From: Desulfurococcaceae archaeon
Lineage (GTDB): Archaea; Thermoproteota; Thermoprotei_A; Sulfolobales; Desulfurococcaceae
Assembly (NCBI GenBank): GCA_023269825.1
Contig: JAGDWI010000001.1
Span: forward strand, 182,492-246,491
Direction of reading: 5' to 3'
DNA length: 64,000 nucleotides
A program made the position numbers and the translations under genes. Position 1 is the stretch's first letter. Each line of letters opens with the position of its first letter. Below are positions 9,434-18,599 of the stretch, piece after piece. The notes below the pieces were generated by a model. That model made no database searches, was not told the DNA's origin, and was given only the letters and a program-made list of their open reading frames with translations.

Positions 9434-10290
9434 CTAGGGGTAGTTTACTGAAGAAGATTGCCCTGGAATTAATTGGCGAAGACTTCGCTGAGAAGATCTG
9501 GAAGAGAGTTGAGTTCGTTGGAGACATCGCACTAATTAGAACACCTCTAGGAATGAATCCACAGGATCTTAAACCTCTTGCAGAGGAATTAGCTAAAAGG
9601 CTACCATACGTTAAAAGCGTGTGGGCAGCAATGCCAGGCGTGGAGGGAGAATATAGATTAAGGAGATATATCTGGTTAGCCGGGGAGGAAAGAAGTACAA
9701 CGATTTATAGGGAACATGGATGCATCTTTAAACTTGACATCTCCAAAGCGTACATATCACCTAGTTTAAATTACGAGCACATTAGGATCGCGAGGCTTAT
9801 TGCACCAGGAGAAGTAATTGTAAACATGTTTGCTGGAGTAGGCTTATTCAGTATTATAATAGCAAAACACGCGAAACCAGCTAGAGTTTACAGTATTGAC
9901 ATAAATCCTCACGCATACCAGTTCATGGTGGAAAACGTTAAGTTGAACAAAGTTGAAAACATTGTTGTGCCTCTACTTGGCGACGCTAAAGACATTATTG
10001 AAAAACACTTATTGAACACAGCGGACCGTGTATTAATGCCTTACCCGGAGTTAGCTATAGACTACCTGGTTTATGCTTTGAAAACTTTGAAGAATAGTAG
10101 AGGATGGGTCCACGTTTACCTACATGTTTTCACAAGTAAAGGTGAACACTGGAGGGAGAAATCCATGCTTATCCTCGCGGAGAAGATGAAGGAGATTGGA
10201 GTAATAGATTATTGTATTCACAATGTAAGAAAAATAAGGAATGTTGGACCCCGTACACACCAAGTTGTACTAGATATTTTTATTAGGTAA
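9430..10290 (+). CDS. Trm5/Tyw2-family tRNA (guanine37) methyltransferase
   Basis: Class I SAM-dependent methylase of 286 residues. The C-terminal domain has DISKAYISPSLNYEHIRIARL, the SAM loop VNMFAGVGLFSIIIAKHA, and YSIDINPHAYQFMVENVKLNKV, all typical of archaeal Trm5 (m1G37) and its relatives. Motif IV, NLP or NPP in many members, reads MPYP here, a form I associate with Trm5a/Taw22-like or Taw2 branches; which product it makes (m1G37, imG-14 methylation or wybutosine side chain) cannot be fixed from sequence. ATG 9430 overlaps the nth stop by four bases; the frame is open further up, but that part would read through nth. Confidence 0.85.
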   Translation: MTRGSLLKKIALELIGEDFAEKIWKRVEFVGDIALIRTPLGMNPQDLKPLAEELAKRLPYVKSVWAAMPGVEGEYRLRRYIWLAGEERSTTIYREHGCIFKLDISKAYISPSLNYEHIRIARLIAPGEVIVNMFAGVGLFSIIIAKHAKPARVYSIDINPHAYQFMVENVKLNKVENIVVPLLGDAKDIIEKHLLNTADRVLMPYPELAIDYLVYALKTLKNSRGWVHVYLHVFTSKGEHWREKSMLILAEKMKEIGVIDYCIHNVRKIRNVGPRTHQVVLDIFIR

Positions 10291-10318
10291 CGAATTTAAT
10301 TATCTGCAAGGTGTAATT

Positions 10319-11668
10319 TTGAATACGTGGAAGTATGTTTCACCATTGCTTTTAATAATGTTCCTTGTGTTCAACCCCCTGATATTGTTTAATGTATGCT
10401 CTGAACTACTTGGAAGCACCGGTAACTTTGATTGCTATACATTATATTTCATTAATGGTATTAGAGTATATAATTCAACTATAAGCGATGTTTTATATCT
10501 TGAAACACCCGTAAACCTTTCTCTGAGCGAAGGATTTGAGCAAAGAGTCGAACACATATTTCAATATAATGTAGTATACGATGAATCCGTGGACGCTTAC
10601 AAATTCGAAGTAGATTACAATAAATCATTTGAAGGATTCTTCTTATCAAGAGTCACAGTATGTAGTAAACCATTAAATGAATCCATGGGTCTCATAAAAA
10701 CCTCTTTGCTTGATCCAAGGGTGAGAACACCGGGTGAAACAATTATTCCAAGAGATGTGAATGAGTCATATGTAATGAGCCCTAACCCAAAGGTCGTGGA
10801 GGTCGTGGTTCCCGCTTATGAGTCATGGTTTAACCATCAATATGGATTTAGCCCTTCGAATGCTACTAGAATAGGGTTAGCTTCAACAGCTGCTCTCTTT
10901 ATATATAGCGTGTACATTAAATATGACCCAGGCGCGGTACCTAAGACAATTGAAGAAGTCGTTGAGACTCGTAGAGGAGACTGCGATGACATGTCAAGAG
11001 TTCTCGTGGAACTATTAAACTACTATGATATACCGGCAGCATTAGTATCAGGTTATGTTTACATAAGGGAATTCAAATACAATATCACAGTTGAAAACGT
11101 AACTTATTATTACTTAAATAACGGTCCCCACGCCTTCGCAGTGGCTTATATACCTGGTTATGGTTGGTTGTCGCTTGATCTACTCGCTGGTTCGCTCTTA
11201 TTGAACCCTATAATAGTTGAAGGATACACAAGGAATACGAGTGTTTCAAGTAAGGAAGTGGAGGAATTCTTGGATCTTCATAGAGCTTTGAAAGCTAAAC
11301 AAGCAATTGCTATACTGAGTGAAAATGAATTCAACAAAACCATTGGAGCTATGCTTCAACCCAGTAAAATTTACGAGTTCTTCAATAAACTACTGGAGGA
11401 ACAATCTGTGAATAACACGACAAGTGCTTCAACTAGTACAACCTCCATTGAGGAAACCACTAATTATACTATAGTGTATGGAAATGCCACACAATCAACA
11501 ACGAATAAATCATTGGTGATCAACAGCAGTAAACTAGCTACTAGTAGTACCATTGAGCAAATTAGTCGAGACTGGGAATCAGTACCAGTTATGTTGTTGA
11601 TGGTTTGCTTAATTGTGTTGGCTTTCACCGGTATAGTGTTTCTACATAGGACTAAATCTATGCATTAA
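10319..11668 (+). CDS. Membrane-anchored transglutaminase-like (TGc) surface protein
   Basis: A 449-residue extracytoplasmic protein. An N-terminal signal/anchor helix (residues 6-28) is followed by a region with many Asn-x-Thr/Ser sites, a transglutaminase-like fold with Cys222 in RRGDCDDM, His271 in GPHAFAVAY and Asp287 in WLSLDLL (the Cys-His-Asp triad), a Ser/Thr-rich stalk (about 366-420), and a C-terminal membrane helix ending in a basic tail. TGc domains in archaea are mostly thought to be peptidases; the substrate is unknown. Starts at TTG 10319 with AAGGTG five bases upstream. Lies between tRNA methylase and XPF genes without an obvious functional link. Confidence 0.75.
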   Translation: MNTWKYVSPLLLIMFLVFNPLILFNVCSELLGSTGNFDCYTLYFINGIRVYNSTISDVLYLETPVNLSLSEGFEQRVEHIFQYNVVYDESVDAYKFEVDYNKSFEGFFLSRVTVCSKPLNESMGLIKTSLLDPRVRTPGETIIPRDVNESYVMSPNPKVVEVVVPAYESWFNHQYGFSPSNATRIGLASTAALFIYSVYIKYDPGAVPKTIEEVVETRRGDCDDMSRVLVELLNYYDIPAALVSGYVYIREFKYNITVENVTYYYLNNGPHAFAVAYIPGYGWLSLDLLAGSLLLNPIIVEGYTRNTSVSSKEVEEFLDLHRALKAKQAIAILSENEFNKTIGAMLQPSKIYEFFNKLLEEQSVNNTTSASTSTTSIEETTNYTIVYGNATQSTTNKSLVINSSKLATSSTIEQISRDWESVPVMLLMVCLIVLAFTGIVFLHRTKSMH

Positions 11669-11753
11669 ATAATCTTTGATACGCTTATATAACTCCTCGC
11701 TAGATATATGGAATCCGTGTAGTAGTACTTGAAGAGCTTTCACGGTGTGAGAA

Positions 11754-12464
11754 TTGTCAGTTAAGCTACTGGTACCAGTCGACGTAATTATTGATAGCAG
11801 GGAGGATGCAAAACACCCTGAGTTCAGAGTTGCTTTAACCAGTGAGGGTGTAAGAGTAGCTGTTCAGGAATTACCTGCAGGTGATTTTCTACTATTAGCT
11901 CCACCTAATAAACAATGCATACTAGTCGAGCGTAAAACAGCTGATGATTTCGCTAACAGTATTAGGGATGGTAGGATATGGGATCAAAGTAGATTACTGA
12001 AGGAGGCAGCCTTAATGGATAGTCATAAACCATTAATAATAGTAGAGGGATCTTTGGAGAAATTAGAGAAATATAGGGGATGGAAAATTCAGAGTATTCT
12101 CAGAGTAATGGATGAATTAGTCTTAGACATGAACATACCCATCATATATACTCCTCACAAAGACGCTACCATAGCATGGATCATTGCTAAAGCGAAAAGC
12201 CTAGGTAAAACTGAAGATAAGAAAATAATGAGGATGCGCGTAGAGAAGAAACCAATGAGCCTCGAGGATAGAATACTCTATGTTGCTGAGGGAATCGTGG
12301 GACCGATCTTAGCGCGGAGACTCTTGGCGAAATTTAAAACACTAAGAAACATTGCCAACGCGTCTGTACACGAGTTGATGAGTGTTGAGGGTATTGGTGA
12401 GAAAAGAGCTCAGGAAATCTACGCTATCTTCAACACACAGTGGCGGGAAGAAGGTGTAAACTGA
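11754..12464 (+). CDS. xpf: XPF/Mus81-family structure-specific endonuclease, short crenarchaeal form
   Basis: Cuts branched DNA in repair and fork processing, normally as a PCNA-bound dimer. This 236-residue form has no helicase domain, as in other Crenarchaeota. The nuclease core shows IIDSRED, PAGDFLL and VERKTADDF (the GD...ERKxxxD active site, residues 43-65); a tandem helix-hairpin-helix follows at 170-225 with VEGIGEKRAQEIY. I see no clear PCNA-binding box at the C-terminus, which ends NTQWREEGVN. Starts at TTG 11754 with GGTG six to seven bases upstream; its stop overlaps the next ATG by one base. Confidence 0.92.
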   Translation: MSVKLLVPVDVIIDSREDAKHPEFRVALTSEGVRVAVQELPAGDFLLLAPPNKQCILVERKTADDFANSIRDGRIWDQSRLLKEAALMDSHKPLIIVEGSLEKLEKYRGWKIQSILRVMDELVLDMNIPIIYTPHKDATIAWIIAKAKSLGKTEDKKIMRMRVEKKPMSLEDRILYVAEGIVGPILARRLLAKFKTLRNIANASVHELMSVEGIGEKRAQEIYAIFNTQWREEGVN

Positions 12465-13474
12465 TGATCATGGAGTTCCTCCTACCAGCTGTGTTATCAG
12501 CTTTATCTATGAAAATTCTAATGGATTGGTGGTTGAGAACAGCTCCCAGGTTGGGTTTCCTAGGGAAAGACATGAATAAACCAGGTGAACACTATTCGGT
12601 TGAAGCAAGTGGAATTCTAGTTATTTTATCCTCGGTGTTCGGGATATTAGCTTACATAGCGCTTGAGACCTACAGTGATATGAGATCTGATCTTGTGCCA
12701 ATAATGTCGATATCTATGACTCTGCTTCTAGCTGGGTTACTGGGGTTCTTTGATGATATCCTGGGTTGGAAGAAGGGCATTAGTCCAGCTAAGAGAGTGT
12801 TATTTACAATACCGATATCAATACCATTAGTTGTAGTTAAAGCAGGTACAAGCACTGTTGAGCTCCCATTCATAGGTGTAATGGATCTAGGCTTAATTTA
12901 CCCGCTTGTAATCGTTCCAATCGGAATACTGGGTGCTAGCAACGCATTCAACATGATAGCAGGGTACAATGGCTTAGAGTCCTTGCAGGGATTAATTCTA
13001 CTTGCTTCAGCCTCAATACTCTGCTACTTAACTGGGAGAACTTACGCAGTGTACGTGGTTTCACCCGTTATAGTTGCTATTTTAATATTTTACTTACTCT
13101 ACAATAAGTATCCAGCTAAAGCTTTTCCAGGTAACTCGTTCACATATGGAATTGGAGCATTTTATGCATCACTAGCTGTATACTGGAATTTCGAAAAATA
13201 CGCAATACTATCTTTTACACTATATTTCGTTGAGTTATTCCTATTTATTCGCGGATTATTGAACGGCGTATATAAAGAAAACTTCGGCAAAGTGCAATCA
13301 GATGGTAGTCTTCTACCACCATACGAGAAAACTTATAGTTTAACTCACTTGGCAATAAAAATAGTGCGTAAAGTAAAGGGAAAATGTTATGAACCCGACG
13401 TGGTTAAAACCATTGCGATCATGCAGTTACTTGTCTGTGTTTCCTCATTTGCTACAGTTTTCTTAATAAGATGA
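12464..13474 (+). CDS. UDP-GlcNAc:dolichyl-phosphate GlcNAc-1-phosphate transferase-like (MraY/Alg7 family)
   Basis: A polytopic membrane enzyme of 336 residues that should move a sugar-1-phosphate from a UDP-sugar to a polyprenyl phosphate, the first step of N-glycan assembly. Family motifs: DMNKPGEH with the preceding cytosolic loop, LLGFFDDILGWKKG (the Asp-Asp magnesium site), the SNAFNMIAGYNGLE loop (N-x3-G-x-N-G), and AFPGNSFTYGIGA. These fit Alg7/AglH-type enzymes better than bacterial MraY. ATG 12464 shares one base with the XPF stop and has AAGGTG seven bases ahead. The 3' end overlaps the convergent MFS gene by 23 bases. Confidence 0.88.
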   Translation: MIMEFLLPAVLSALSMKILMDWWLRTAPRLGFLGKDMNKPGEHYSVEASGILVILSSVFGILAYIALETYSDMRSDLVPIMSISMTLLLAGLLGFFDDILGWKKGISPAKRVLFTIPISIPLVVVKAGTSTVELPFIGVMDLGLIYPLVIVPIGILGASNAFNMIAGYNGLESLQGLILLASASILCYLTGRTYAVYVVSPVIVAILIFYLLYNKYPAKAFPGNSFTYGIGAFYASLAVYWNFEKYAILSFTLYFVELFLFIRGLLNGVYKENFGKVQSDGSLLPPYEKTYSLTHLAIKIVRKVKGKCYEPDVVKTIAIMQLLVCVSSFATVFLIR

Positions 13475-14696
13475 AGTATAAGTAAATGCAACTCATTAAT
13501 CCAATTAAACCAGATGATATGAATGACTCATCGTAACCGAGGATTATGTAAAATGCTGCAGCTACTTGTGAAGCTATTGAAGCACCTATGTTATCCAGAA
13601 GCCTCTGAATACCGATAGCTCTTCCACGTATTTCCACGGGTAGTATTTTAGTCAACATAGCTGAAATAGTTGATCCTAATATATTTGAAGCAATGCTAAT
13701 GACGAGTGAGATAACTACGAGTAACCCTATTTTTATATAGTTGTTACTAATGTAAGATGGCACAGCTAGAGCGAGCAATGACGTCGAGATCACTATAGCT
13801 GATTGGAATGAGTATTTCTCAATGTTTACTTTAGCTCCAACGAGATAAAGAGATGATAATATTGTTCCAAGCGTTGAGAACGCTGATATTGTGCCCCAAG
13901 TCAACTTAGTTAATTTCAATACATCTACGACGTACAGAGACATATAAGTATTATATACTCCCATTGTTACCTGCCACAGTATTGAAGTAAATACGTATAG
14001 TTTCAGTGCCTTAGATAATATACCCCTATAACCAGCAAGTTCCAGTATTATTCTACTAAGGTCTTTGTCTCTTGGAATAAATGTTTCTCTGAGAGCTTTA
14101 ATTCTTAATAATAATACTATTATAGCGACGATGCCTTGCAGAAGAAACCCTAATCTTACACCAGTGACTCCTATCTCATCATATAGTAATCCGCCTATTA
14201 TTGGCATGAATAAACCTGGTATGGTGCTGACGATGTTTAAGCCGAGGAAACCCTTGAATTCTTCTCCTCGATTAAGTGAATCCATAACGATAGCTGTTAA
14301 CGCTGGTTGGTAAAAGTGAGCAGCGGTATCCACTACGTATACGATTGTTAGAAACCTCCAATCCGGGGAGAACGCGTAGAGGAATTGCATTATTGAAATT
14401 AAACCTGTACCAATTAATATGACTTTTACGCGGCCAAGGTAATCAGTTAAAATACCTCCAGGTATGAGTGAAACCGCTAATGCTAACATACCTAGACTAC
14501 GCATTAATGCAACATCGTAGTCGCCAGCTCCAAGGTCCTTCGCGTACTTGGCGAAAAACGGGTTTATTAGGGAACCCGTGAGCGAGAACAACAACCAGGA
14601 TAGTGCTATTGCTCCAACATTTCCTCTAAATATAGTCTTCAATTCCTTCAAGTTATCCCTTAACGTCTTCACTAAATTAGCTTGATTACTGTACAT
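13452..14696 (-). CDS. Major facilitator superfamily transporter
   Basis: A 414-residue protein of about 12 hydrophobic helices. After TM2 it carries GGILTDYLGRVKVILIG, the MFS loop motif A (G-x3-D-x2-G-R), and a second-half counterpart near LPVEIRGRAIGIQRLLDNIGAS. These place it among drug- or metabolite-type MFS carriers but do not reveal the substrate. It lies alone on the minus strand between the convergent GlcNAc-1-P transferase (23-base 3' overlap) and HMG-CoA reductase, whose stop is 28 bases upstream of this start, so it may be the second gene of that transcript. Confidence 0.85.
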   Translation of the reverse strand: MYSNQANLVKTLRDNLKELKTIFRGNVGAIALSWLLFSLTGSLINPFFAKYAKDLGAGDYDVALMRSLGMLALAVSLIPGGILTDYLGRVKVILIGTGLISIMQFLYAFSPDWRFLTIVYVVDTAAHFYQPALTAIVMDSLNRGEEFKGFLGLNIVSTIPGLFMPIIGGLLYDEIGVTGVRLGFLLQGIVAIIVLLLRIKALRETFIPRDKDLSRIILELAGYRGILSKALKLYVFTSILWQVTMGVYNTYMSLYVVDVLKLTKLTWGTISAFSTLGTILSSLYLVGAKVNIEKYSFQSAIVISTSLLALAVPSYISNNYIKIGLLVVISLVISIASNILGSTISAMLTKILPVEIRGRAIGIQRLLDNIGASIASQVAAAFYIILGYDESFISSGLIGLMSCIYLYFILLRKL

Positions 14697-14724
14697 GAGG
14701 CATCAGTTACCTTAGAACAGTGTT

Positions 14725-16011
14725 TTATAATGGTTCTCCATGTAGAGCTTTCTCAACTAGTTCCTTAGCGTAGTCATACCTTATTCTGCCGTCCTTGATC
14801 ATCTTCTCCGCTACTTTATCTATTAATTCCCCTTGAGCACCAGCCATGATCGCCAGGTTTCTTGCATGTAGTTTCATGTGTCCTTTCTGTATGCCCTCGG
14901 TTACAAGCGCTCTCAACGCTGCTAGGTTTTGAGCCAAACCCACTGCAGCCATTACTTCAGCTAGTTCTTTAGCTGATGAAACCCCCAGTATTTTCAGTGA
15001 TATCCTAGCTATTGGGTGAACTCTTGTAGCGCCACCAACTATTCCGACTTGCAATGGTAATTCCAAGTATCCGCAGAGGAAGTTTTCTTCGTCGACTTCC
15101 CACGTGCTAAGGGGCTTATATATGCCCATTTTACAAGCATACGCGTGGGCACCTGCTTCAATGGCCCGGTGATCTTGAGCAGTTGCTAGAGCAACTGCGA
15201 TAACCCCATTCATTATTCCCTTATTATGTGTCACAGCTCTGTATGGATCTGCTTCAGCGAGAATACTTGCTTCCTCTATCTTCCTGGCTACATCTAATCC
15301 ACCGACGTTTTCAACTGGTGTCCTAGCCCATGCTCTAACTATTCTTCTCGTTGCGTAATTAGATAGAATCCTTAACCTAGCTTGTCCACCCGTTAATTTT
15401 TCCAATATTGGAGCAATGGATTCAACCATGGTATTTACAGCGTTAGCGCCCATGGCATCTCTTACGTCGACTATTAAGTGCACTACTATTGCTGCTCCTT
15501 TCCTTGTATCTATAACTCTGACTTCTAAGTCTCTTGGGCCCCCTCCCTGCTTTAATAATATAGGATCCTGTTGCGAAGCGTAATCAAGTATTTCGCTTTT
15601 ATGCTCTAATATTTTAGCGGCTTTAGAGTAAGGTGCGGTAACGTTAACAATGTGTACTTGCCCAATCATTTCTTGTGGACCAGCTAAAGCAATTATTCCC
15701 TTATCGTGTCTCAACATTTTAGCAGCGTTACTAGCTGCGGCTACAACGCTAGCCTCCTCGATTACCATTGGAACAAGGTAATCTCTACCATTAATGAGAA
15801 AGTTCACTGCTATTGCATATGGATAAGTCATTCCACCTACGACGTTCTCGATCATCCGCTCTCCAATATCACGTGGTAAATTACCGAGATTAGAAAGAAT
15901 ACTTACTTCTTCGTCTGTTAAATTAGCCCATTCTTTAACTATTTTAATTCTCTCATCTAGTGGAAGCTTGTAGAAGCCCTCGATCCGACTACTCTTTGAA
16001 CGACTACTCAT
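14725..16011 (-). CDS. mvaA: Hydroxymethylglutaryl-CoA reductase, class II
   Basis: Reduces HMG-CoA to mevalonate (or the reverse) for isoprenoid lipids. From ATG 16011 the protein has 428 residues and no membrane region. Catalytic sites are visible: Glu in VPMVIEEASVV, Lys in THNKGIMNG, Asp in ATAQDHRAIEAGAHAYA and His in GHMKLHARN. ENVVGGMTYPYAIAVNFLING and DAMGANAVNT mark the class II, Pseudomonas mevalonii type, rather than the class I enzyme of most archaea. The open frame reaches 16080, but GAGGTG six bases before ATG 16011 and the family N-terminus decide the start. It is divergent from hypA. Confidence 0.92.
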   Translation of the reverse strand: MSSRSKSSRIEGFYKLPLDERIKIVKEWANLTDEEVSILSNLGNLPRDIGERMIENVVGGMTYPYAIAVNFLINGRDYLVPMVIEEASVVAAASNAAKMLRHDKGIIALAGPQEMIGQVHIVNVTAPYSKAAKILEHKSEILDYASQQDPILLKQGGGPRDLEVRVIDTRKGAAIVVHLIVDVRDAMGANAVNTMVESIAPILEKLTGGQARLRILSNYATRRIVRAWARTPVENVGGLDVARKIEEASILAEADPYRAVTHNKGIMNGVIAVALATAQDHRAIEAGAHAYACKMGIYKPLSTWEVDEENFLCGYLELPLQVGIVGGATRVHPIARISLKILGVSSAKELAEVMAAVGLAQNLAALRALVTEGIQKGHMKLHARNLAIMAGAQGELIDKVAEKMIKDGRIRYDYAKELVEKALHGEPL

Positions 16012-16071
16012 CAATGACACCTCAATATTAAATAATATATTTATTTTAAAATATTCGTGGTGGATACATGT

Positions 16072-16464
16072 ATGGTTCATGAATGGGCTCTCGCGGAGTC
16101 AATTGTACTGTATGTTTCTAATAAAGGTGTCCGGAAAGCACGTAGAATAAAAGTGAGAATTGGCGCACTTCAATCCATAGATAAAGAGATACTGAGTTTC
16201 GCGCTCAACGAGTTACTTAAAGAATATAATATTAAAGTAGATAACATTGAGATATTGGAGGAGCAGCCAGTTCTAAAATGCAATAGATGCGGATTTGAGT
16301 GGAGTATAGATACAACTAGCGTCAATGAAGACTTGCGTGAATCAATACACTTCTTACCTGAATCAATATATGCTTATTACAGGTGCCCTAAGTGCGGAAG
16401 TGTGGACTATGAGATTTTGAAGGGTAGAGGCCTTGGAGAAGTGGTGATAGAAGACTATGAGTAG
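16072..16464 (+). CDS. hypA: Hydrogenase/urease nickel incorporation protein HypA
   Basis: Nickel metallochaperone for [NiFe] hydrogenase maturation. The 130-residue protein begins M-V-H-E-W-A-L-A-E, one residue longer than the usual M-H-E start, so the conserved His that binds nickel is residue 3. The zinc site has two CxxC pairs, CNRCGFEW and YRCPKCGS, separated by a long insert as in Thermococcus HypA. ATG 16072 has GGTGG eight bases upstream; the frame is also open from a GTG at 16057. Its 3' end overlaps the next gene, an Mrp/MinD-like ATPase, as in hypA-hypB(AT) pairs. No hydrogenase subunit gene lies in this window. Confidence 0.92.
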   Translation: MVHEWALAESIVLYVSNKGVRKARRIKVRIGALQSIDKEILSFALNELLKEYNIKVDNIEILEEQPVLKCNRCGFEWSIDTTSVNEDLRESIHFLPESIYAYYRCPKCGSVDYEILKGRGLGEVVIEDYE

Positions 16465-17209
16465 AGATCCAAGAATACTAAAAGCTGTTCAAAACTTGAG
16501 GAAACTAAGACGAGTTTACGCTGTTATCAGTAGTAAGGGAGGCGTAGGTAAAACAACTGTTTCAACTCTTCTAGCACTATACACTAGCAACTTGCATTGT
16601 CCAACAGGGTTAATAGATTTAGACTTCGTTAATCCATCCACTCATGTGATCCTTGGTTTAAAACCCGAAGAAGTAAAATACGTTGAAGAAAAAGGGATTT
16701 TACCATACAGAGCTCACGTTAACTTATACTATTTCACAATAGTATCGTATACCAGAGATAGGTCAATGGCTCTCCGCGGATTATCAGCAAGGAATGCATT
16801 GTGGGAGGTGTTGTCAATAATCGATTGGAGAGATGTAAGTGTACTATACATTGACACACCGCCAGGTATAGGGGATGAACACTTAGATTTACTATATGAC
16901 TTAAAAGAAGTGTTAAAACCAATAGTGGTAACTACGCCGAACCTTCTCTCTATGCATTCCGCGGAGAAAATAATTGAGATTCTGAAGGAGCTCGGTTACA
17001 ATGAAATATATTTAATTGAAAACATGGGCCACGGTTCGCTACTAGATTACGCTGGGAAACATGGTTTAATTTATTTAGGGCACATACCGTTCTCTAATAA
17101 CATGGAATCAGTAGTAGGCGAGATAAGTAGATTATTCAACCTTGATGTGAGAACCCACGTCGAGGAGATCGCTTGGAAATTACTGAAATTGAATCAAATG
17201 AATTATTAG
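16457..17209 (+). CDS. ATPase-type HypB (Mrp/MinD-family P-loop ATPase), HypA partner
   Basis: A 250-residue SIMIBI-class ATPase. The deviant Walker A SSKGGVGKTT (residues 25-34), LIDLDFVNPST and YIDTPPGIGDEHLDL are Mrp/MinD-like, and unlike the GTPase form of HypB. In Thermococcus kodakarensis an ATPase-type HypB of this family binds HypA and raises its nickel affinity; the eight-base overlap with hypA here argues for the same role. I see no CxxC of the Mrp/Nbp35 iron-sulfur scaffold, which speaks against a cluster carrier. Confidence 0.85.
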   Translation: MSRDPRILKAVQNLRKLRRVYAVISSKGGVGKTTVSTLLALYTSNLHCPTGLIDLDFVNPSTHVILGLKPEEVKYVEEKGILPYRAHVNLYYFTIVSYTRDRSMALRGLSARNALWEVLSIIDWRDVSVLYIDTPPGIGDEHLDLLYDLKEVLKPIVVTTPNLLSMHSAEKIIEILKELGYNEIYLIENMGHGSLLDYAGKHGLIYLGHIPFSNNMESVVGEISRLFNLDVRTHVEEIAWKLLKLNQMNY

Positions 17210-17229
17210 GAAAAATCCATATGTTTAAA

Positions 17230-18504
17230 TCAAGCCGTTGATTCAACTACGTCATTATACTCTAAGTACTCTAATCCAAGCAATGTTGCAACTGCTTTCA
17301 AATCTTCTCTTACATCTCCTGGTATTAATACATGGTGATTGGATACTGCGATAACTGGTATTTTCTCGGCTTGTAACCCAAGGTCTAGTATTGCCTGCGT
17401 TCTACACATTGATCCATACAGTAAACCACTAGTAATTACTCTACCTAACCCCGATACTAGTATGGAGTAATCTGGACTCAGCGATGTAATTGTGTACACG
17501 TTGTTCGTTAATGTACCGGTAATTGAGAATGGTTGACCGGATTCAAAGTGAGAAACCACCATGGGATTATTAACCATGTTTAAAGCTATCGTACAGTGGG
17601 AGAAGTAGGCTTTTTCTCCTTCGAAAGCAGTTGCGTTAGCTATCCAGCCACTAACACCTGTTAATGACTTAGAGATCATCATTAATACTAGAGATAACAA
17701 ATCCCCTTCACACGCAGCTATTAAACCTTCGGAGTTTAGTAGTGCTAGAGCTAAGCAAGGAGTTAACTTATACTTCATTAAGTAGGGGAAACAATTGACT
17801 GCCACGGCATCGTATTCACCTTCTTCAATAATGGATTTTACTACCGCGTAGAATCTCGCGACATTTATGAGTCCATCTTTGTGTATCTTAAAATTCACTT
17901 CATCAAATTTTGTTAGAAAATGATCCACGAGATCCTTTCTAGCGGATTCCAGCTTCGAAGCCACTTTATCCATAGAAATGACTTCAACCGTCGCGTTAAA
18001 CTTTGACTCGAAGTCATCAGCTTGCTCTGGTTTCTCTTCATTAGGGTTGATCAAAAGTATCTTTGAATTTAGAATCGATGAAACAGATCTAGCGATCCTC
18101 AGCATTCGTTGAATCTCTATAAAGCAATTAATTGAATCAATGTTCTTACAGTGGAACAGCCAGGTCCAAGCACCATTGATATCTAGCTTAGATCTAGCTG
18201 AAATCGCTGAAGGCAGACTATTGTGTTCACCGTGTCCAAATATAATTAAACTTTCATAGTTTGCGACTTGAGCAAATTTCTGCATAAGAGCGCTTGTTCC
18301 TCCAGTTAAAGCAACCAGTATTGGATACATGTCCTTGTATTTCAACGCTGTTTCTCTGGCTTCATCTTCGCTGGTTAAAACAGGTGTGAACTCGATATTG
18401 GTTTCAACGCGAGTAACGTATTCACGTATTTTCTCATAGATCGAGGAATAGTAGCTCTCACCATGTAATTTTGAAGCAAACGAAGCCAATACTATTCTCT
18501 TCAT
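17230..18504 (-). CDS. L-fucose/arabinose isomerase-like protein, paralogue 1
   Basis: About 424 residues. The C-terminal half carries the isomerase-fold signature LALALLNSEGLIAACEGD, then AYFSHCTIALNM, SHFESGQP and SNHHVLIPGD. Acidic and His residues in these motifs match the metal site of L-fucose isomerase. The N-terminal half (GGTSALMQKF, FGHGEHNSLPSA) fits the substrate-binding domains. Archaeal members are only called fucose-isomerase-like and no sugar pathway lies nearby, so the true substrate is open. A GTG at 18513 is possible, but GGTGA a few bases before ATG 18504 favours the latter. A second copy lies at 21897. Confidence 0.75.
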   Translation of the reverse strand: MKRIVLASFASKLHGESYYSSIYEKIREYVTRVETNIEFTPVLTSEDEARETALKYKDMYPILVALTGGTSALMQKFAQVANYESLIIFGHGEHNSLPSAISARSKLDINGAWTWLFHCKNIDSINCFIEIQRMLRIARSVSSILNSKILLINPNEEKPEQADDFESKFNATVEVISMDKVASKLESARKDLVDHFLTKFDEVNFKIHKDGLINVARFYAVVKSIIEEGEYDAVAVNCFPYLMKYKLTPCLALALLNSEGLIAACEGDLLSLVLMMISKSLTGVSGWIANATAFEGEKAYFSHCTIALNMVNNPMVVSHFESGQPFSITGTLTNNVYTITSLSPDYSILVSGLGRVITSGLLYGSMCRTQAILDLGLQAEKIPVIAVSNHHVLIPGDVREDLKAVATLLGLEYLEYNDVVESTA

Positions 18505-18599
18505 CTTAGTCACCGCAATATCGTATTATGGCTTAATATTAACACCTTTAATTAACTTTACCTACTTTAATTTCAAAAGTTTTATCGCGTTTCCCCGGA

